Shown: piece after piece, positions 16,404 through 25,434 of the stretch
Numbering within the stretch: position 1 is the first letter of the stretch
How the letters are laid out: each line of letters begins with the position of its first letter
DNA from: Flavobacterium anseongense
Lineage (GTDB): Bacteria; Bacteroidota; Bacteroidia; Flavobacteriales; Flavobacteriaceae
Direction: 5' to 3'
Assembly: GCF_021608185.1 (NCBI RefSeq)
Contig: NZ_JAKIHN010000002.1
Coordinates: 186,001-250,000, forward strand
DNA length: 64,000 bases
Notes under the pieces: model-generated
Databases searched by the model: none
Told to the model about the DNA's origin: nothing
Seen by the model: the letters and a program-made list of their open reading frames with translations, nothing else
Position numbers and translations under genes: made by a program

Positions 16404-17171
16404 CTAAAGCATAATTGTTAAATTGTCATAAGCCAAAAACACATTTTTCGGCAATCGTTGTTGCACTTCTTCATGAAAACCTAAGAGGTGACTAATGTGA
16501 GTCAAATAAGCTCTTTCGGGTTGAACCAAATGTATAAAATCTAATGCATCCTGCAAACTAAAATGTGTCTGATGTGGTTCTTCGCGCAAAGCATTCACAA
16601 CCAATACCTTTACTCCTTTAAGTTTTTCAATTTCGGCGGTATCGATAGTTTTTACATCTGTTAAATATACAAAATCCTGAATTCGATACCCAAAAACCTG
16701 AAGGTTTCCGTGATTGACTTCTACCGGAGTAATTTTAGTTTGTCCTATTTTAAAATCTTCATTATTGGTTACAGCAAAAGTCTGAACTCCAGGCGCACCG
16801 GGATATTTGTTTTCGGTTTCAAAAATATAATCAAACCTCCTGTTTAAGTTATCTAAAACACGAGGATGAGCATAAATCGGAATATCGCTTTTCTGTCTAA
16901 AGAAAAAAGGTCGAATATCATCTAATCCTGCTGTATGATCGGCATGTTCATGTGTAAAAAGTATGGCGTCAATCTTCTCACAACCGGAAGTCAACATTTG
17001 CTGCCTGAAATCGGGACCACAATCAATGACAACCGAATTATCTTCCCAGCTTATCCATACAGAAACACGCAATCTTTTATCTTTTGAATCAAGACTTTTA
17101 CAAACCGGATGATTACTTCCTATAACAGGAATGCCTTGTGATGTACCGGTTCCAAGAAAATAAACTTGCAT
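16404..17171 (-). CDS. MBL-fold metallo-hydrolase (PhnP-like)
   Basis: 255 residues, cytoplasmic. The metal motif THEHADH lies at residues 73-79, with further ligands in VNHGNL and THISH near the C-terminus. The opening FLGTGTSQGIPVIG and the early Cys (HPVCKS) match the PhnP-type phosphodiesterase branch of the beta-lactamase fold. It may hydrolyse cyclic or other phosphodiesters, but the substrate is not known. It is the first gene of a three-gene operon. A TAnnTTTG box on the minus strand at 17240-17247 could be its promoter. Confidence 0.9.
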   Translation of the reverse strand: MQVYFLGTGTSQGIPVIGSNHPVCKSLDSKDKRLRVSVWISWEDNSVVIDCGPDFRQQMLTSGCEKIDAILFTHEHADHTAGLDDIRPFFFRQKSDIPIYAHPRVLDNLNRRFDYIFETENKYPGAPGVQTFAVTNNEDFKIGQTKITPVEVNHGNLQVFGYRIQDFVYLTDVKTIDTAEIEKLKGVKVLVVNALREEPHQTHFSLQDALDFIHLVQPERAYLTHISHLLGFHEEVQQRLPKNVFLAYDNLTIML

Positions 17172-17283
17172 AATAGCACGATTTTTGATGCTGACCTTTT
17201 AACTACTTATAAAAGTAATTTTTTTAATGTAATTAATTACAAAAATAGCAGTTAATTATCTTTTATAAAAATAGGTATTTTAG

Positions 17284-17291
17284 TAACTTTG
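17284..17291 (+). promoter_or_regulatory. Bacteroidota -7 promoter box (TAACTTTG)
   Basis: TAnnTTTG 18 bases before the ATG at 17310. It supports that start over the in-frame TTG seven codons upstream. Confidence 0.65.
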
Positions 17292-17309
17292 CAAAGTATT
17301 AAACTTGTT

Positions 17310-18776
17310 ATGGAAAGATCAGAATCATATATAAAATTAAAAGGCGATAAAGTTATCGAGCAGATTCCTTCATTGAAGGACAAAGCGATGCGAATTAACT
17401 TTAACGAAAATATTTACGGAACTTTTGCTGAAATTGGCGCCGGTCAGGAAACAGTAAGACATTTTTTTAGAGCCGGTGGTTCTTCTGGAACGATTGCAAA
17501 AGCAATGTCTGCTTACGATAAAGATTTTAGTGATGCTATTTATGGCATGGAAGAAGACGGTAGGTATGTTACTGAAGGACGTTTAAAAAACATGTTAAGT
17601 CATGAAGTTGCGTTGATTGAAAAACGATTAAGCCGAGATAAACATCCAAACAAATTGTTTTTCAGTTATGCTAATACCGTTTCGACTATCGATTTTGCAA
17701 AGCAATTCAAAGGTCACGGTTGGGTTGGAATAAAATACCAGGTTGAAGCTGATGAAGACTACAACGAAATTACATTACATATCCGTTTTAAAGAAAATGA
17801 TGCCCGATTACAACAAGAAACTTTAGGAGTTCTTGGTGTTAATTTGATTTTTGGTGCATTTTATAAATACAATGACCCAAAAAAATTATTGCGTTATTTA
17901 TATGATCATTTGGATAAAGACCAACTTGAAATTGATACAATCAACTTTTCCGGGCCACGTTTTGCCAATGTTGATAACCGATTGATGAGTTTGCAGTTAG
18001 TAAAAAATGGCATGACCGATGCGGTGATGTTTGGTCCGGATGGACAAAATATTCTTCCGGCTTCTATCCTTTACAAGAAAAATATCTTAGCACTACGAGG
18101 GAGTTTCCGTCCGGTTACTCAGGTAAACATGGATATGTATGAGAAATCATTAAAAATGTTCCTCGACGAAAGCAAAGTTGAAAAAGACAATACATTAGTA
18201 GTTTTTGAAATCACTTTATCAAATTTACGCTCCGAAGGTGAAATTGACGAAAGAGATTTTATGGACAGAGCTGAATTATTATGTTCACTTGGTCAAACCG
18301 TAATGATCTCTAATTTCCAGGAATATTATAAAGTAGTTGAATATTTTGCCAGTTATACAAAAGCCCGTATGGGATTAGCCATGGGAGTAAATAATCTGAT
18401 AGATATCTTTGATGAAAAATATTACCGTCATTTGAGTGGTGGAATTCTGGAAGCATTCGGAAAATTATTCTATCGTGATTTAAAAGTTTTCCTCTATCCA
18501 ATGGAAGATGAAACCGGAGAGATAATAACTTCTCAAAACTTAAAAGTACACCCGCGTATGAAAGAATTATACAAATTCTTCGCTTACAACGGAAAAGTTG
18601 TCGATATCACCGATTTTGATAAAGGACATCTTAAAATTTTCTCTCGTGAAGTGTTGAAAATGATTAGTAACGGAACGCCGGGTTGGGAAGCGCTACTTCC
18701 TAAAGGTATTGCGGAAATTATAAAGAAACACCAACTTTTTGGGTATGACCCAAACAGAGTAATGCAGAAAGTATAA
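17310..18776 (+). CDS. Conserved protein of unknown function
   Basis: 488 residues, soluble, no signal peptide or membrane helix. The start at 17310 is favoured by the promoter box. The sequence is strongly patterned (FAEIGAGQETVRHFFRAGGS, then AKAMSAYDKDFSDAIYG) and belongs to a family I have seen in Bacteroidota and other phyla. It is sometimes labelled nicotinate-nucleotide adenylyltransferase. I see no HxGH nucleotidyltransferase motif, so I do not accept that function. The RFKENDARLQQETLGVLGVN region and the length are consistent along the family. It has its own promoter and terminator and acts alone or in trans. Confidence 0.85.
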   Translation: MERSESYIKLKGDKVIEQIPSLKDKAMRINFNENIYGTFAEIGAGQETVRHFFRAGGSSGTIAKAMSAYDKDFSDAIYGMEEDGRYVTEGRLKNMLSHEVALIEKRLSRDKHPNKLFFSYANTVSTIDFAKQFKGHGWVGIKYQVEADEDYNEITLHIRFKENDARLQQETLGVLGVNLIFGAFYKYNDPKKLLRYLYDHLDKDQLEIDTINFSGPRFANVDNRLMSLQLVKNGMTDAVMFGPDGQNILPASILYKKNILALRGSFRPVTQVNMDMYEKSLKMFLDESKVEKDNTLVVFEITLSNLRSEGEIDERDFMDRAELLCSLGQTVMISNFQEYYKVVEYFASYTKARMGLAMGVNNLIDIFDEKYYRHLSGGILEAFGKLFYRDLKVFLYPMEDETGEIITSQNLKVHPRMKELYKFFAYNGKVVDITDFDKGHLKIFSREVLKMISNGTPGWEALLPKGIAEIIKKHQLFGYDPNRVMQKV

Positions 18777-18806
18777 AAAAAGCCAAGATTTAATCTTGGC
18801 TTTTTT
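18775..18806. terminator. Bidirectional terminator
   Basis: A-run, GCCAAGAT, short loop, ATCTTGGC, T-run between convergent genes. Confidence 0.85.
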
Positions 18807-18828
18807 GTTATTTGCTTCGCCGGTTCGC

Positions 18829-19287
18829 TTACGCTCGTGTTAATAACTGTGCTGCATGTGCTTTCGTTTTAACATCGGTAATTACATCATCAATTATTCC
18901 TTCTTCATTGATAACAAAAGTAGTTCTGTTGATGCCGTCATATTCTCTTCCCATAAATTTTTTCGGTCCCCAAACACCAAAAGCTTCAATAACCGATTTA
19001 TCTTCATCTGCCAACAATGGAAAAGGTAAATTAAATTTGGTTTTAAATTTAGCTTGCGCTTTAGCACTATCAGCACTAACACCAAGCAATTCATAATTGT
19101 TAGCTTTAAAACGTTCAAAATTATCTCTCAAGTCACAAGCTTCAGCAGTGCAACCCGGAGTATCTGCTTTTGGATAAAAGAAGACTACCAATTTTTTTCC
19201 GGCATAATCTTCTAATTGATGAAATTTATTATCTTGGTCAAAGCCCGAAAAATCAGGTGCTTTGTGACCTTTTTTTAGTGTTGTCAT
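18829..19287 (-). CDS. bcp: Thioredoxin-dependent thiol peroxidase (Bcp/PrxQ)
   Basis: 152 residues, cytoplasmic. The peroxidatic cysteine C46 and resolving cysteine C51 form the PGCTAEAC motif typical of atypical two-Cys Bcp enzymes. Further on, the FVINEEG and GVWGPKKFMGREYDGINR blocks match the family. It reduces hydrogen peroxide and organic hydroperoxides with electrons from thioredoxin. A TAnnTTTG box on the minus strand at about 19352-19359 could serve as promoter; no regulator site is visible. The gene is single and shares a terminator with the convergent gene. Confidence 0.95.
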   Translation of the reverse strand: MTTLKKGHKAPDFSGFDQDNKFHQLEDYAGKKLVVFFYPKADTPGCTAEACDLRDNFERFKANNYELLGVSADSAKAQAKFKTKFNLPFPLLADEDKSVIEAFGVWGPKKFMGREYDGINRTTFVINEEGIIDDVITDVKTKAHAAQLLTRA

Positions 19288-19365
19288 TTTTTAAAGTTGT
19301 TGAGTTACTGCGTTACTAAGTTGCTGAGTTTTATTTAGTATTTTTACAATCCAAATTTAGTTAAA

Positions 19366-20025
19366 ATGACCAAACAAGAGCGTGCAACAGTTGTTATAAA
19401 TACGTTAAAAGAAATTTATCCGGAGATTCCAATTCCACTTAATCATAAAGATCCATATACTTTACTGATTGCTGTTTTGCTTTCGGCTCAATGCACAGAT
19501 GTTCGCGTTAATCAAATTACTCCTATCCTATTTGCAAAAGCGGATAATCCTTATGATATGGTGAAACTTTCAGTAGAAGAAATCAAAGAAATTATAAGGC
19601 CATGTGGACTTTCACCAATGAAATCAAAAGGCATTTATGGATTGTCTCAAATACTTATTGAAAAACACAATGGTGAAGTACCACAAAGTTTTGAAGCTTT
19701 AGAAGCATTGCCTGCTGTTGGACATAAAACTGCAAGTGTAGTAATGTCGCAAGCATTTGGAGTTCCTGCTTTTCCTGTGGACACACATATCCATCGCTTG
19801 ATGTATCGGTGGAATTTAACTAACGGAAAAAATGTAGCGCAAACCGAGAAAGATGCCAAAGCCATTTTTCCAAAAGAACTGTGGAATGATTTGCATCTTC
19901 AGATAATTTGGTATGGCAGAGAATATTCTCCGGCAAGAGGTTGGGACTTAGAAAAAGACCCAATTACCAAAGCTATTGGTAGAAAATCAGTATTGGAAGA
20001 GTATTATAAAAAAACATCCCGATAA
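19366..20025 (+). CDS. nth: Endonuclease III-like DNA glycosylase without Fe-S cluster cysteines
   Basis: 219 residues. The helix-hairpin-helix LPAVGHKTASVV carries the catalytic lysine (K121), and FPVDTHIHR carries the catalytic aspartate (D139). The enzyme should excise oxidised pyrimidines and cut at abasic sites. Typical Nth proteins end with four cysteines that hold a 4Fe-4S cluster. Here the matching part reads WYGREYSPARGWDLEKDPIT and has no cysteine; only C43 and C80 occur in the whole protein. It therefore seems to lack the cluster. The family assignment is otherwise firm. It is transcribed alone and followed by a terminator. Confidence 0.92.
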   Translation: MTKQERATVVINTLKEIYPEIPIPLNHKDPYTLLIAVLLSAQCTDVRVNQITPILFAKADNPYDMVKLSVEEIKEIIRPCGLSPMKSKGIYGLSQILIEKHNGEVPQSFEALEALPAVGHKTASVVMSQAFGVPAFPVDTHIHRLMYRWNLTNGKNVAQTEKDAKAIFPKELWNDLHLQIIWYGREYSPARGWDLEKDPITKAIGRKSVLEEYYKKTSR

Positions 20026-20041
20026 AAATACCGGGATGTTT
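20012..20041. terminator. Intrinsic terminator after nth
   Basis: AACATCCCG, A-rich loop, CGGGATGTT with flanking A and T runs. It overlaps the end of nth and also faces the minus-strand small ORF. Confidence 0.75.
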
Positions 20042-20042
20042 C

Positions 20043-20186
20043 CTAATTAGCAATTAAATCGAAGTTTATGTTACCAACCTTAACAATACTTAATGCACAA
20101 GAATATTGAAGGATTAAACGAATAGTTTCTTTTTTAGGTAACATTTTTTTGGGTGCTAATTTTCTTTTAGAGTAAAGTTTTGCCAT
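20043..20186 (-). CDS. Small ORF (47 aa), basic, unknown function
   Basis: ATG at 20186 to TAG at 20043. The protein starts MAKLYSKRKLAPKKMLPKKE and continues with a hydrophobic/amphipathic part (RLILQYSCALSIVKVGNIN) before FDLIAN. The first half is highly basic, which suggests nucleic-acid or ribosome contact. It lies 58 bases downstream of the sigma factor gene on the same strand, so it may be co-transcribed. I recall similar short proteins in Flavobacteria, but no function. It is short enough to be missed by a length filter. Confidence 0.6.
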   Translation of the reverse strand: MAKLYSKRKLAPKKMLPKKETIRLILQYSCALSIVKVGNINFDLIAN

Positions 20187-20244
20187 GTAAAATCAAATTG
20201 GTTTAGTTGATAGTATAATAACGTAAAAAATTATATTTTATTAT

Positions 20245-20832
20245 TTAAGAAGGTAAATAAATTTTATTTTTTTCTATCACCTTTCTTAAATTAGTAATCG
20301 CATAACGCATTCTTCCAAGTGTTGTATTAACGCTAACCCCAGTAAAATCAGCTATTTCCTTAAAACTCATGTCTGAATAATAACGCATCATAATCACTTC
20401 TCTTTGATCATGAGGCAATTTTTGAATTATCATTTTTAAATCAATATCAACTTGACTTTTGATTAATTTCTTTTCAATATCAGGAGAGCTGTCAGTTATA
20501 TTAGAAAAAATTGAGAATTCTTCAGTATCTCTTTTTAGCGGCATTTTTTTATCATTACGGAATTTATCCACAATAAGATTACTTGCTATACGCAAAACCC
20601 ATGATAGAAATTTACCTTCTTCATTGTAATATTTTTTCGATTTTAGTGTGTGAATAACTTTGAAGAAAGTTTCCTGAAAAATATCTTCCGTTAAATCTCT
20701 ATCCGAAACTTTGGAAAAGATATATCCGTAAATTCTGGATTGATGTCTGTCAATTAATAAAGCAAGAGAATTCTCATCGCCAGCGATGTAGTTATTAACC
20801 AATATTGCATCGGAAAGATTTGATTTAGCCAT
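20245..20832 (-). CDS. RNA polymerase sigma factor, ECF/sigma-70 family
   Basis: 195 residues. Region 2 (about 25-95) has the core-binding and -10 helices (DRHQSRIYGYIFSKV, DLTEDIFQETFFKV, FLSWVLRIASNLIVDKFR). Region 4 (about 130-185) has the -35 HTH (LPHDQREVIMMRYYSDMSFK, EIADFTGVSVNTTLGRMRYA). It should direct RNA polymerase to a set of promoters. No anti-sigma gene is next to it, so control is by other means. Its minus-strand promoter could use the TAnnTTTG box at 20927-20934. It lies divergent from uvrA. Confidence 0.93.
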   Translation of the reverse strand: MAKSNLSDAILVNNYIAGDENSLALLIDRHQSRIYGYIFSKVSDRDLTEDIFQETFFKVIHTLKSKKYYNEEGKFLSWVLRIASNLIVDKFRNDKKMPLKRDTEEFSIFSNITDSSPDIEKKLIKSQVDIDLKMIIQKLPHDQREVIMMRYYSDMSFKEIADFTGVSVNTTLGRMRYAITNLRKVIEKNKIYLPS

Positions 20833-20926
20833 AATATTACCTTTTAGTAAGGGTTAAAAAGAGAGTTTTTAATCTAAAAAGTAATTTTTTGTATAGGCTA
20901 TACCGTTTTGAGAGTTATTTATTAGC

Positions 20927-20934
20927 CAAATTTA
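20927..20934 (-). promoter_or_regulatory. Possible -7 box (TAAATTTG) for sigma factor gene
   Basis: Matches TAnnTTTG on the minus strand, 94 bases before the ATG at 20832, which implies a rather long leader. Confidence 0.35.
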
Positions 20935-21110
20935 ACATAAAAATTATGAATTAAACAAATTAATTTTAAAAAAAGTAAAAATAAATGTTAATGAGTATTA
21001 TTTTGATGTGCACAAACTTTGATAAATCGACATCAAATTTTTTCAATAAATTTATAGAAAAACATACAATTTGGTTACGACCTATTATAAGAAATAAATT
21101 GGGAAATGAT

Positions 21111-21118
21111 TACCTTTG
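21111..21118 (+). promoter_or_regulatory. Bacteroidota -7 promoter box (TACCTTTG) for uvrA
   Basis: TAnnTTTG 19 bases before the ATG at 21138. It decides this start against the long upstream frame extension. Confidence 0.65.
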
Positions 21119-21137
21119 CACTCATTCCCTTTTTACC

Positions 21138-23927
21138 ATGAAAAGTACAGAGATTGCTTCACTCGAACCGAAAAAAAATATCCTAATCAAAGGAGCACAA
21201 ATCCATAATTTAAAGAATTTGGATGTTGTAATTCCAAGAAATGAATTAGTAGTCATCACCGGTCTTTCAGGTTCGGGAAAATCGAGTTTAGCATTCGATA
21301 CATTATATGCCGAAGGACAACGTCGTTATGTTGAAAGTCTGTCATCCTACGCGCGTCAGTTTTTAGGTAGGTTAGACAAACCGAAAGTTGAATATATAAA
21401 AGGAATTGCTCCTGCCATTGCTATCGAACAAAAAGTAAATACAACCAATGCACGTTCAACCGTTGGAACTTCAACCGAAATATACGATTATCTAAAACTA
21501 CTTTTTGCCAGAATTGGCAAAACATTTTCACCAGTTTCGGGAAATGAAGTTAAAAAAGATACCGTTACTGATGTGATTTCGAAAGTTAAAACCTTTGCTT
21601 TAGACAGTAAGTGGCTACTCCTATCTCCTATTCATTTAGAAGAAGGAAGACAATTGGAAGACAAACTGAAAGTGTTATTACAACAAGGTTTTGCCCGAAT
21701 TTTAGTCAACAACGAAATGGTGCGTTTGGATGAAATCGACCAGCATTCTTTTGATAACAAAGACATTCTTTTAATTATTGACCGAATCGTAGTTAAAGAG
21801 GAAGAAGAATTCTTCAACCGTTTGGCCGATGCTACACAAACTGCTTTTTTTGAAGGCAAAGGCGTTTGCTATCTTCAGGATTTAGAAAATAATAATCGAC
21901 TAACATTCAGCAACAATTTTGAACTGGATGGCATGTTGTTTTTAGAACCAAATATCCATTTATTTAGTTTTAATAATCCGTATGGTGCCTGTCCAACCTG
22001 TGAAGGTTACGGGAATATCATTGGGATTGATGATGAATTGGTTATTCCAAACACTGCACTTTCTGTTTTTGAAAATGCTATATTTCCGTGGCGTGGCGAA
22101 AGCATGAGTTGGTACCGAGATCAATTGGTAAACAACGCTTATAAATTCGACTTTCCAATTCACAAACCTTATTTCGAATTAACTGATGAACAAAGAGATT
22201 TAATCTGGAAAGGTAACAGCTATTTCACAGGCTTAGATGATTTCTTTCAAGAATTAGAGGAAAAAAATTATAAGATTCAGAATCGGGTAATGCTGTCGCG
22301 CTATCGTGGCAAAACCAAATGTACAACCTGCAAAGGCAAGCGTTTACGCAAAGAAGCCAACTATATTTCCGTTGGCGGAAAAACTATTTCCGAGTTGGTT
22401 GATATGTCAATTAAGAGATTGATTCCTTTTTTTAATGAACTTATACTTTCAGAATACGATCAAAAAGTTGCAAAACGATTGCTACTAGAAATCAATAACC
22501 GATTGGCATTTTTAAGAGATGTTGGTCTGGATTATCTGACTTTAAACAGAAATTCGGCTACGCTTTCCGGCGGTGAATCACAACGTATTAATTTGGCAAC
22601 TTCGTTGGGAAGTAGTTTGGTTGGTTCGATGTATATTCTTGATGAACCGAGTATTGGTTTGCATCCAAAAGATACTGAACGCTTGATTAAAGTATTGAAA
22701 AACCTACGAGATTTGGGCAATACCGTTATTGTTGTTGAACACGACGAAGATATCATGAAAGCTGCCGACAGAATTATCGATATTGGTCCGGAAGCCGGAA
22801 CTTTTGGTGGTGAATTGGTTGCCGAAGGAACATTTGACGAAATCTTAAAAGCTGATTCTTTAACAGCAAAATATTTAAACGGAGAATTAGAAATTTCTGT
22901 ACCAAAAAAGCGAAGAGCTTCAAAGAATGCTATTGAAATAAAAGGTGCCAGAGAAAACAATCTTCAAAATGTAGATGTCGCTTTCCCGTTGGAAAGTTTA
23001 ACCATAATAACCGGAGTTTCAGGTAGCGGAAAAAGTACGTTGGTAAAGAAAATTCTTTTTCCGGCAATGCAGAAAAAACTCGAAGGAATCGGAGATAAAG
23101 CCGGACAATTCACAGAATTATCGGGAAGTTTTTCGCATATCAGACATATTGAATATGTTGACCAAAATCCAATCGGAAGAAGTTCACGTTCAAATCCTGT
23201 GACGTATATCAAAGCGTACGACGACATTCGTGATTTGTATGCCAAAGAAAAGCTATCGAAAGTTCGTGGTTATCAGGCCAAACATTTTTCATTTAATGTA
23301 GATGGTGGGCGCTGCGAAACCTGCAAAGGCGAAGGCTCAATAAATGTAGAAATGGTTTTTATGGCCGATGTTTCTTTGCCTTGTGAAGCTTGTGGTGGAA
23401 AACGTTTCAAAAAAGAAGTTTTGGAAGTTGCCTTTGAAGGTAAAAACATTGACGCCATTTTGACGATGACAATTGATGATGCCATTGCTTTTTTTACCGA
23501 AAACAAACAGACAAAAATTACTCAAAAACTGCAGCCACTACAAGATGTTGGTTTAGGTTATGTACAATTGGGACAATCCTCTTCTACTCTTTCGGGTGGT
23601 GAAGCGCAGCGTATAAAGTTAGCTTCGTTTTTAGTTAAAGGAGTAACCAAAGAAAAAGCATTATTCGTTTTTGATGAACCAACAACAGGCTTACATTTTC
23701 ACGACATTAAGAAACTATTGGCTTCATTTGATGCCTTAATCGAAAAAGGACATTCGATTATTGTAATTGAACATAATCTAGATTTGATAAAATGTGCTGA
23801 CTGGATTATTGATTTAGGTCCGGAAGGTGGCGAAAATGGTGGACAAATACTAGCTGTTGGCACGCCTGAAGAAATTGTAAAAAACAAAAAATCCGTTACC
23901 GGATATTATCTGAAAGATAAACTATAA
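21138..23927 (+). CDS. uvrA: Excinuclease ABC subunit A
   Basis: 929 residues from the ATG at 21138. UvrA is the damage-recognition ATPase of nucleotide excision repair and loads UvrB at DNA lesions. Two ABC modules are visible: Walker A GLSGSGKSS near the start and GVSGSGKST in the second half, each with its LSGGE signature and Walker B (ILDEPSIGLH and FVFDEPTTGLH). Zinc fingers are seen as CPTCEGYG with CTTCKGKR, and CETCKGEG with CEACGGKR. The length is normal. A promoter box 19 bases upstream supports the start; the extra 51 codons upstream lie in low-complexity intergenic sequence. It is followed by a strong terminator. Confidence 0.97.
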   Translation: MKSTEIASLEPKKNILIKGAQIHNLKNLDVVIPRNELVVITGLSGSGKSSLAFDTLYAEGQRRYVESLSSYARQFLGRLDKPKVEYIKGIAPAIAIEQKVNTTNARSTVGTSTEIYDYLKLLFARIGKTFSPVSGNEVKKDTVTDVISKVKTFALDSKWLLLSPIHLEEGRQLEDKLKVLLQQGFARILVNNEMVRLDEIDQHSFDNKDILLIIDRIVVKEEEEFFNRLADATQTAFFEGKGVCYLQDLENNNRLTFSNNFELDGMLFLEPNIHLFSFNNPYGACPTCEGYGNIIGIDDELVIPNTALSVFENAIFPWRGESMSWYRDQLVNNAYKFDFPIHKPYFELTDEQRDLIWKGNSYFTGLDDFFQELEEKNYKIQNRVMLSRYRGKTKCTTCKGKRLRKEANYISVGGKTISELVDMSIKRLIPFFNELILSEYDQKVAKRLLLEINNRLAFLRDVGLDYLTLNRNSATLSGGESQRINLATSLGSSLVGSMYILDEPSIGLHPKDTERLIKVLKNLRDLGNTVIVVEHDEDIMKAADRIIDIGPEAGTFGGELVAEGTFDEILKADSLTAKYLNGELEISVPKKRRASKNAIEIKGARENNLQNVDVAFPLESLTIITGVSGSGKSTLVKKILFPAMQKKLEGIGDKAGQFTELSGSFSHIRHIEYVDQNPIGRSSRSNPVTYIKAYDDIRDLYAKEKLSKVRGYQAKHFSFNVDGGRCETCKGEGSINVEMVFMADVSLPCEACGGKRFKKEVLEVAFEGKNIDAILTMTIDDAIAFFTENKQTKITQKLQPLQDVGLGYVQLGQSSSTLSGGEAQRIKLASFLVKGVTKEKALFVFDEPTTGLHFHDIKKLLASFDALIEKGHSIIVIEHNLDLIKCADWIIDLGPEGGENGGQILAVGTPEEIVKNKKSVTGYYLKDKL

Positions 23928-23957
23928 AAAAAGCCTTCCAATGTGGAAGGCTTTTTT
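23926..23957. terminator. Bidirectional terminator
   Basis: A-run, GCCTTCCA, three-base loop, TGGAAGGC, T-run between uvrA and the convergent peptidase gene. Confidence 0.85.
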
Positions 23958-23972
23958 ATATTATATATCAAA

Positions 23973-25151
23973 TCATTCAACAATAATCTTTTTAGCAATT
24001 CTTTTATTGGAAGTCTGCAAAACAGCTAAATACATTCCTTTTGATAAACCGTCTAATGAAACTGATTCTATTAAGTGTGCATTTTCGACATGCTTATTAA
24101 TAACAACTTTTCCTTGCAAATCAATTAAGGAAAAAGAATAATCCGTATCGATAATGTTCCCTAAATTAATATTCAAAACATCCTTGGCCGGACTTGGAAA
24201 GAAACTAACTTGGTTGTCATTATTAAACTCATTAGAAGCAAGTGCTGAAGTTGCAGCTACCGCAAAATGAAGCATTGCGCCCGTAGCCGCTTTGGCAATA
24301 TTATAAACATAAACAGGATCCATATTAATCAATAGATCAGTCGATGTATGGCGATGTGGCGTTTCATTTCTTTCAAAAAAACCGGTTATAACTTCATTGT
24401 TTTCTTCAAAAGGCATATAATCCGAAGCGTAAGCGTAATTCAGATAAGTATTCAAAGGTGAATACAATTGAACACAAGTAATCAATTCGTTTGTAATAGT
24501 ATTCGAAGCGGCATTATTTGAAGTTGGACTTCCTGTATCCCTTTCGCAAGTAACTGTATCGTTTGTCATATCAGCTCTTCCTCCTACTTCATCTATATTA
24601 AAAACCAATCTAATATTCATTTTAGGCGAAGTCGCATTGACTACTGAAGAAACAAAATTCTGACTTCCAACCAAACCATCTTCTTCTCCACTGAAATTGA
24701 TGAATTTTATCGAGTATTCAGTTGGGATATTTTGCAACAATCGAGCGACTTCAAAAATCGTAACAACGCCGCTTCCGTTATCATTGGTTCCTTTTCCGGT
24801 AATGGTATCATAATGCCCGCATATAATCACGAATGTATTTGGATAAAGCGTTCCTACTTTGGTTACAACCAAATTTTTACAAGTTGAAGAGCCGTTAGTA
24901 AAACTGTATTCCTGCATTTGCGAAGCGGTATAACCATAACTTAAATATTCTGCTTTTAACCAATCGAGTGTATTTTGCAGCGATGTTGTTCCTCTTCTTT
25001 TGATGCCAAGATTTTCAAATTCGGTTAAATTGGACAAAACATTGGCTTCAGACACTTGATTAACTATAGTTTGGTAATATGGAATATAATTTTGGCTGTA
25101 GCCTTTTGATAATAAAAAAAAGAAGGATAATGAAAGTAGTAGGTTTTTCAT
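23973..25151 (-). CDS. Secreted M28 family metallopeptidase with T9SS sorting domain
   Basis: 392 residues from the ATG at 25151, which begins a good signal peptide (MKNLLLSLSFFFLLSKGYSQ). The zinc ligands follow the M28 pattern: H113 in CGHYDT, D124 in GTNDNGSG, E156/E157 in SGEEDG, D187 in NIDEVG and a late His in the PHRHTS region. The last about 75 residues form a type A C-terminal domain (FFPSPAKDVLNINL to KIIVE), the signal for type IX secretion. The enzyme should therefore be released or attached outside the cell and remove amino-terminal residues. A -7 box lies at 25197-25204. An upstream in-frame extension is rejected for lack of a signal-like start. Confidence 0.93.
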   Translation of the reverse strand: MKNLLLSLSFFFLLSKGYSQNYIPYYQTIVNQVSEANVLSNLTEFENLGIKRRGTTSLQNTLDWLKAEYLSYGYTASQMQEYSFTNGSSTCKNLVVTKVGTLYPNTFVIICGHYDTITGKGTNDNGSGVVTIFEVARLLQNIPTEYSIKFINFSGEEDGLVGSQNFVSSVVNATSPKMNIRLVFNIDEVGGRADMTNDTVTCERDTGSPTSNNAASNTITNELITCVQLYSPLNTYLNYAYASDYMPFEENNEVITGFFERNETPHRHTSTDLLINMDPVYVYNIAKAATGAMLHFAVAATSALASNEFNNDNQVSFFPSPAKDVLNINLGNIIDTDYSFSLIDLQGKVVINKHVENAHLIESVSLDGLSKGMYLAVLQTSNKRIAKKIIVE

Positions 25152-25196
25152 TGATAATATGATAATGATTGTTTGTTTCTGTTTGCAAGTTGGCAA

Positions 25197-25204
25197 CAAA
25201 TGTA
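25197..25204 (-). promoter_or_regulatory. -7 box (TACATTTG) for M28 peptidase gene
   Basis: TAnnTTTG on the minus strand, 45 bases before the ATG at 25151. Confidence 0.5.
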
Positions 25205-25434
25205 CTAAAAAAATGCAATTGTTAATTAGCTATAATAATTTAATTTGCAAATAAATCTGTTATTCATTTTATTTTAAAGCACTGAATATCTATCAGTTAC
25301 TTTATCTTAATCAAACCTTAAGAATTCGTTTTGTCGTTTTGGCACACGTATTGAAAAGTCCTAATCAACAAAAGAATTTGTTCGAAGAAGCTGAAAATCG
25401 AAAGAGTAAGCAAAAAACTCAAATTATATTGATT
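25205..25434. other. Divergent intergenic region
   Basis: 230 AT-rich bases between the M28 peptidase promoter and the secreted-protein gene. The frame of the + strand gene is open upstream from 25339, but I see no signal peptide or better start there. Confidence 0.4.

Noticed and set aside
20985..21137. Longer N-terminus for UvrA
   Set aside because: The extra 51 codons lie in AT-rich intergenic sequence, and a promoter box precedes the ATG at 21138.
22532..22960. Antisense frame inside uvrA
   Set aside because: It is a shadow of uvrA codons with no start context or domain.
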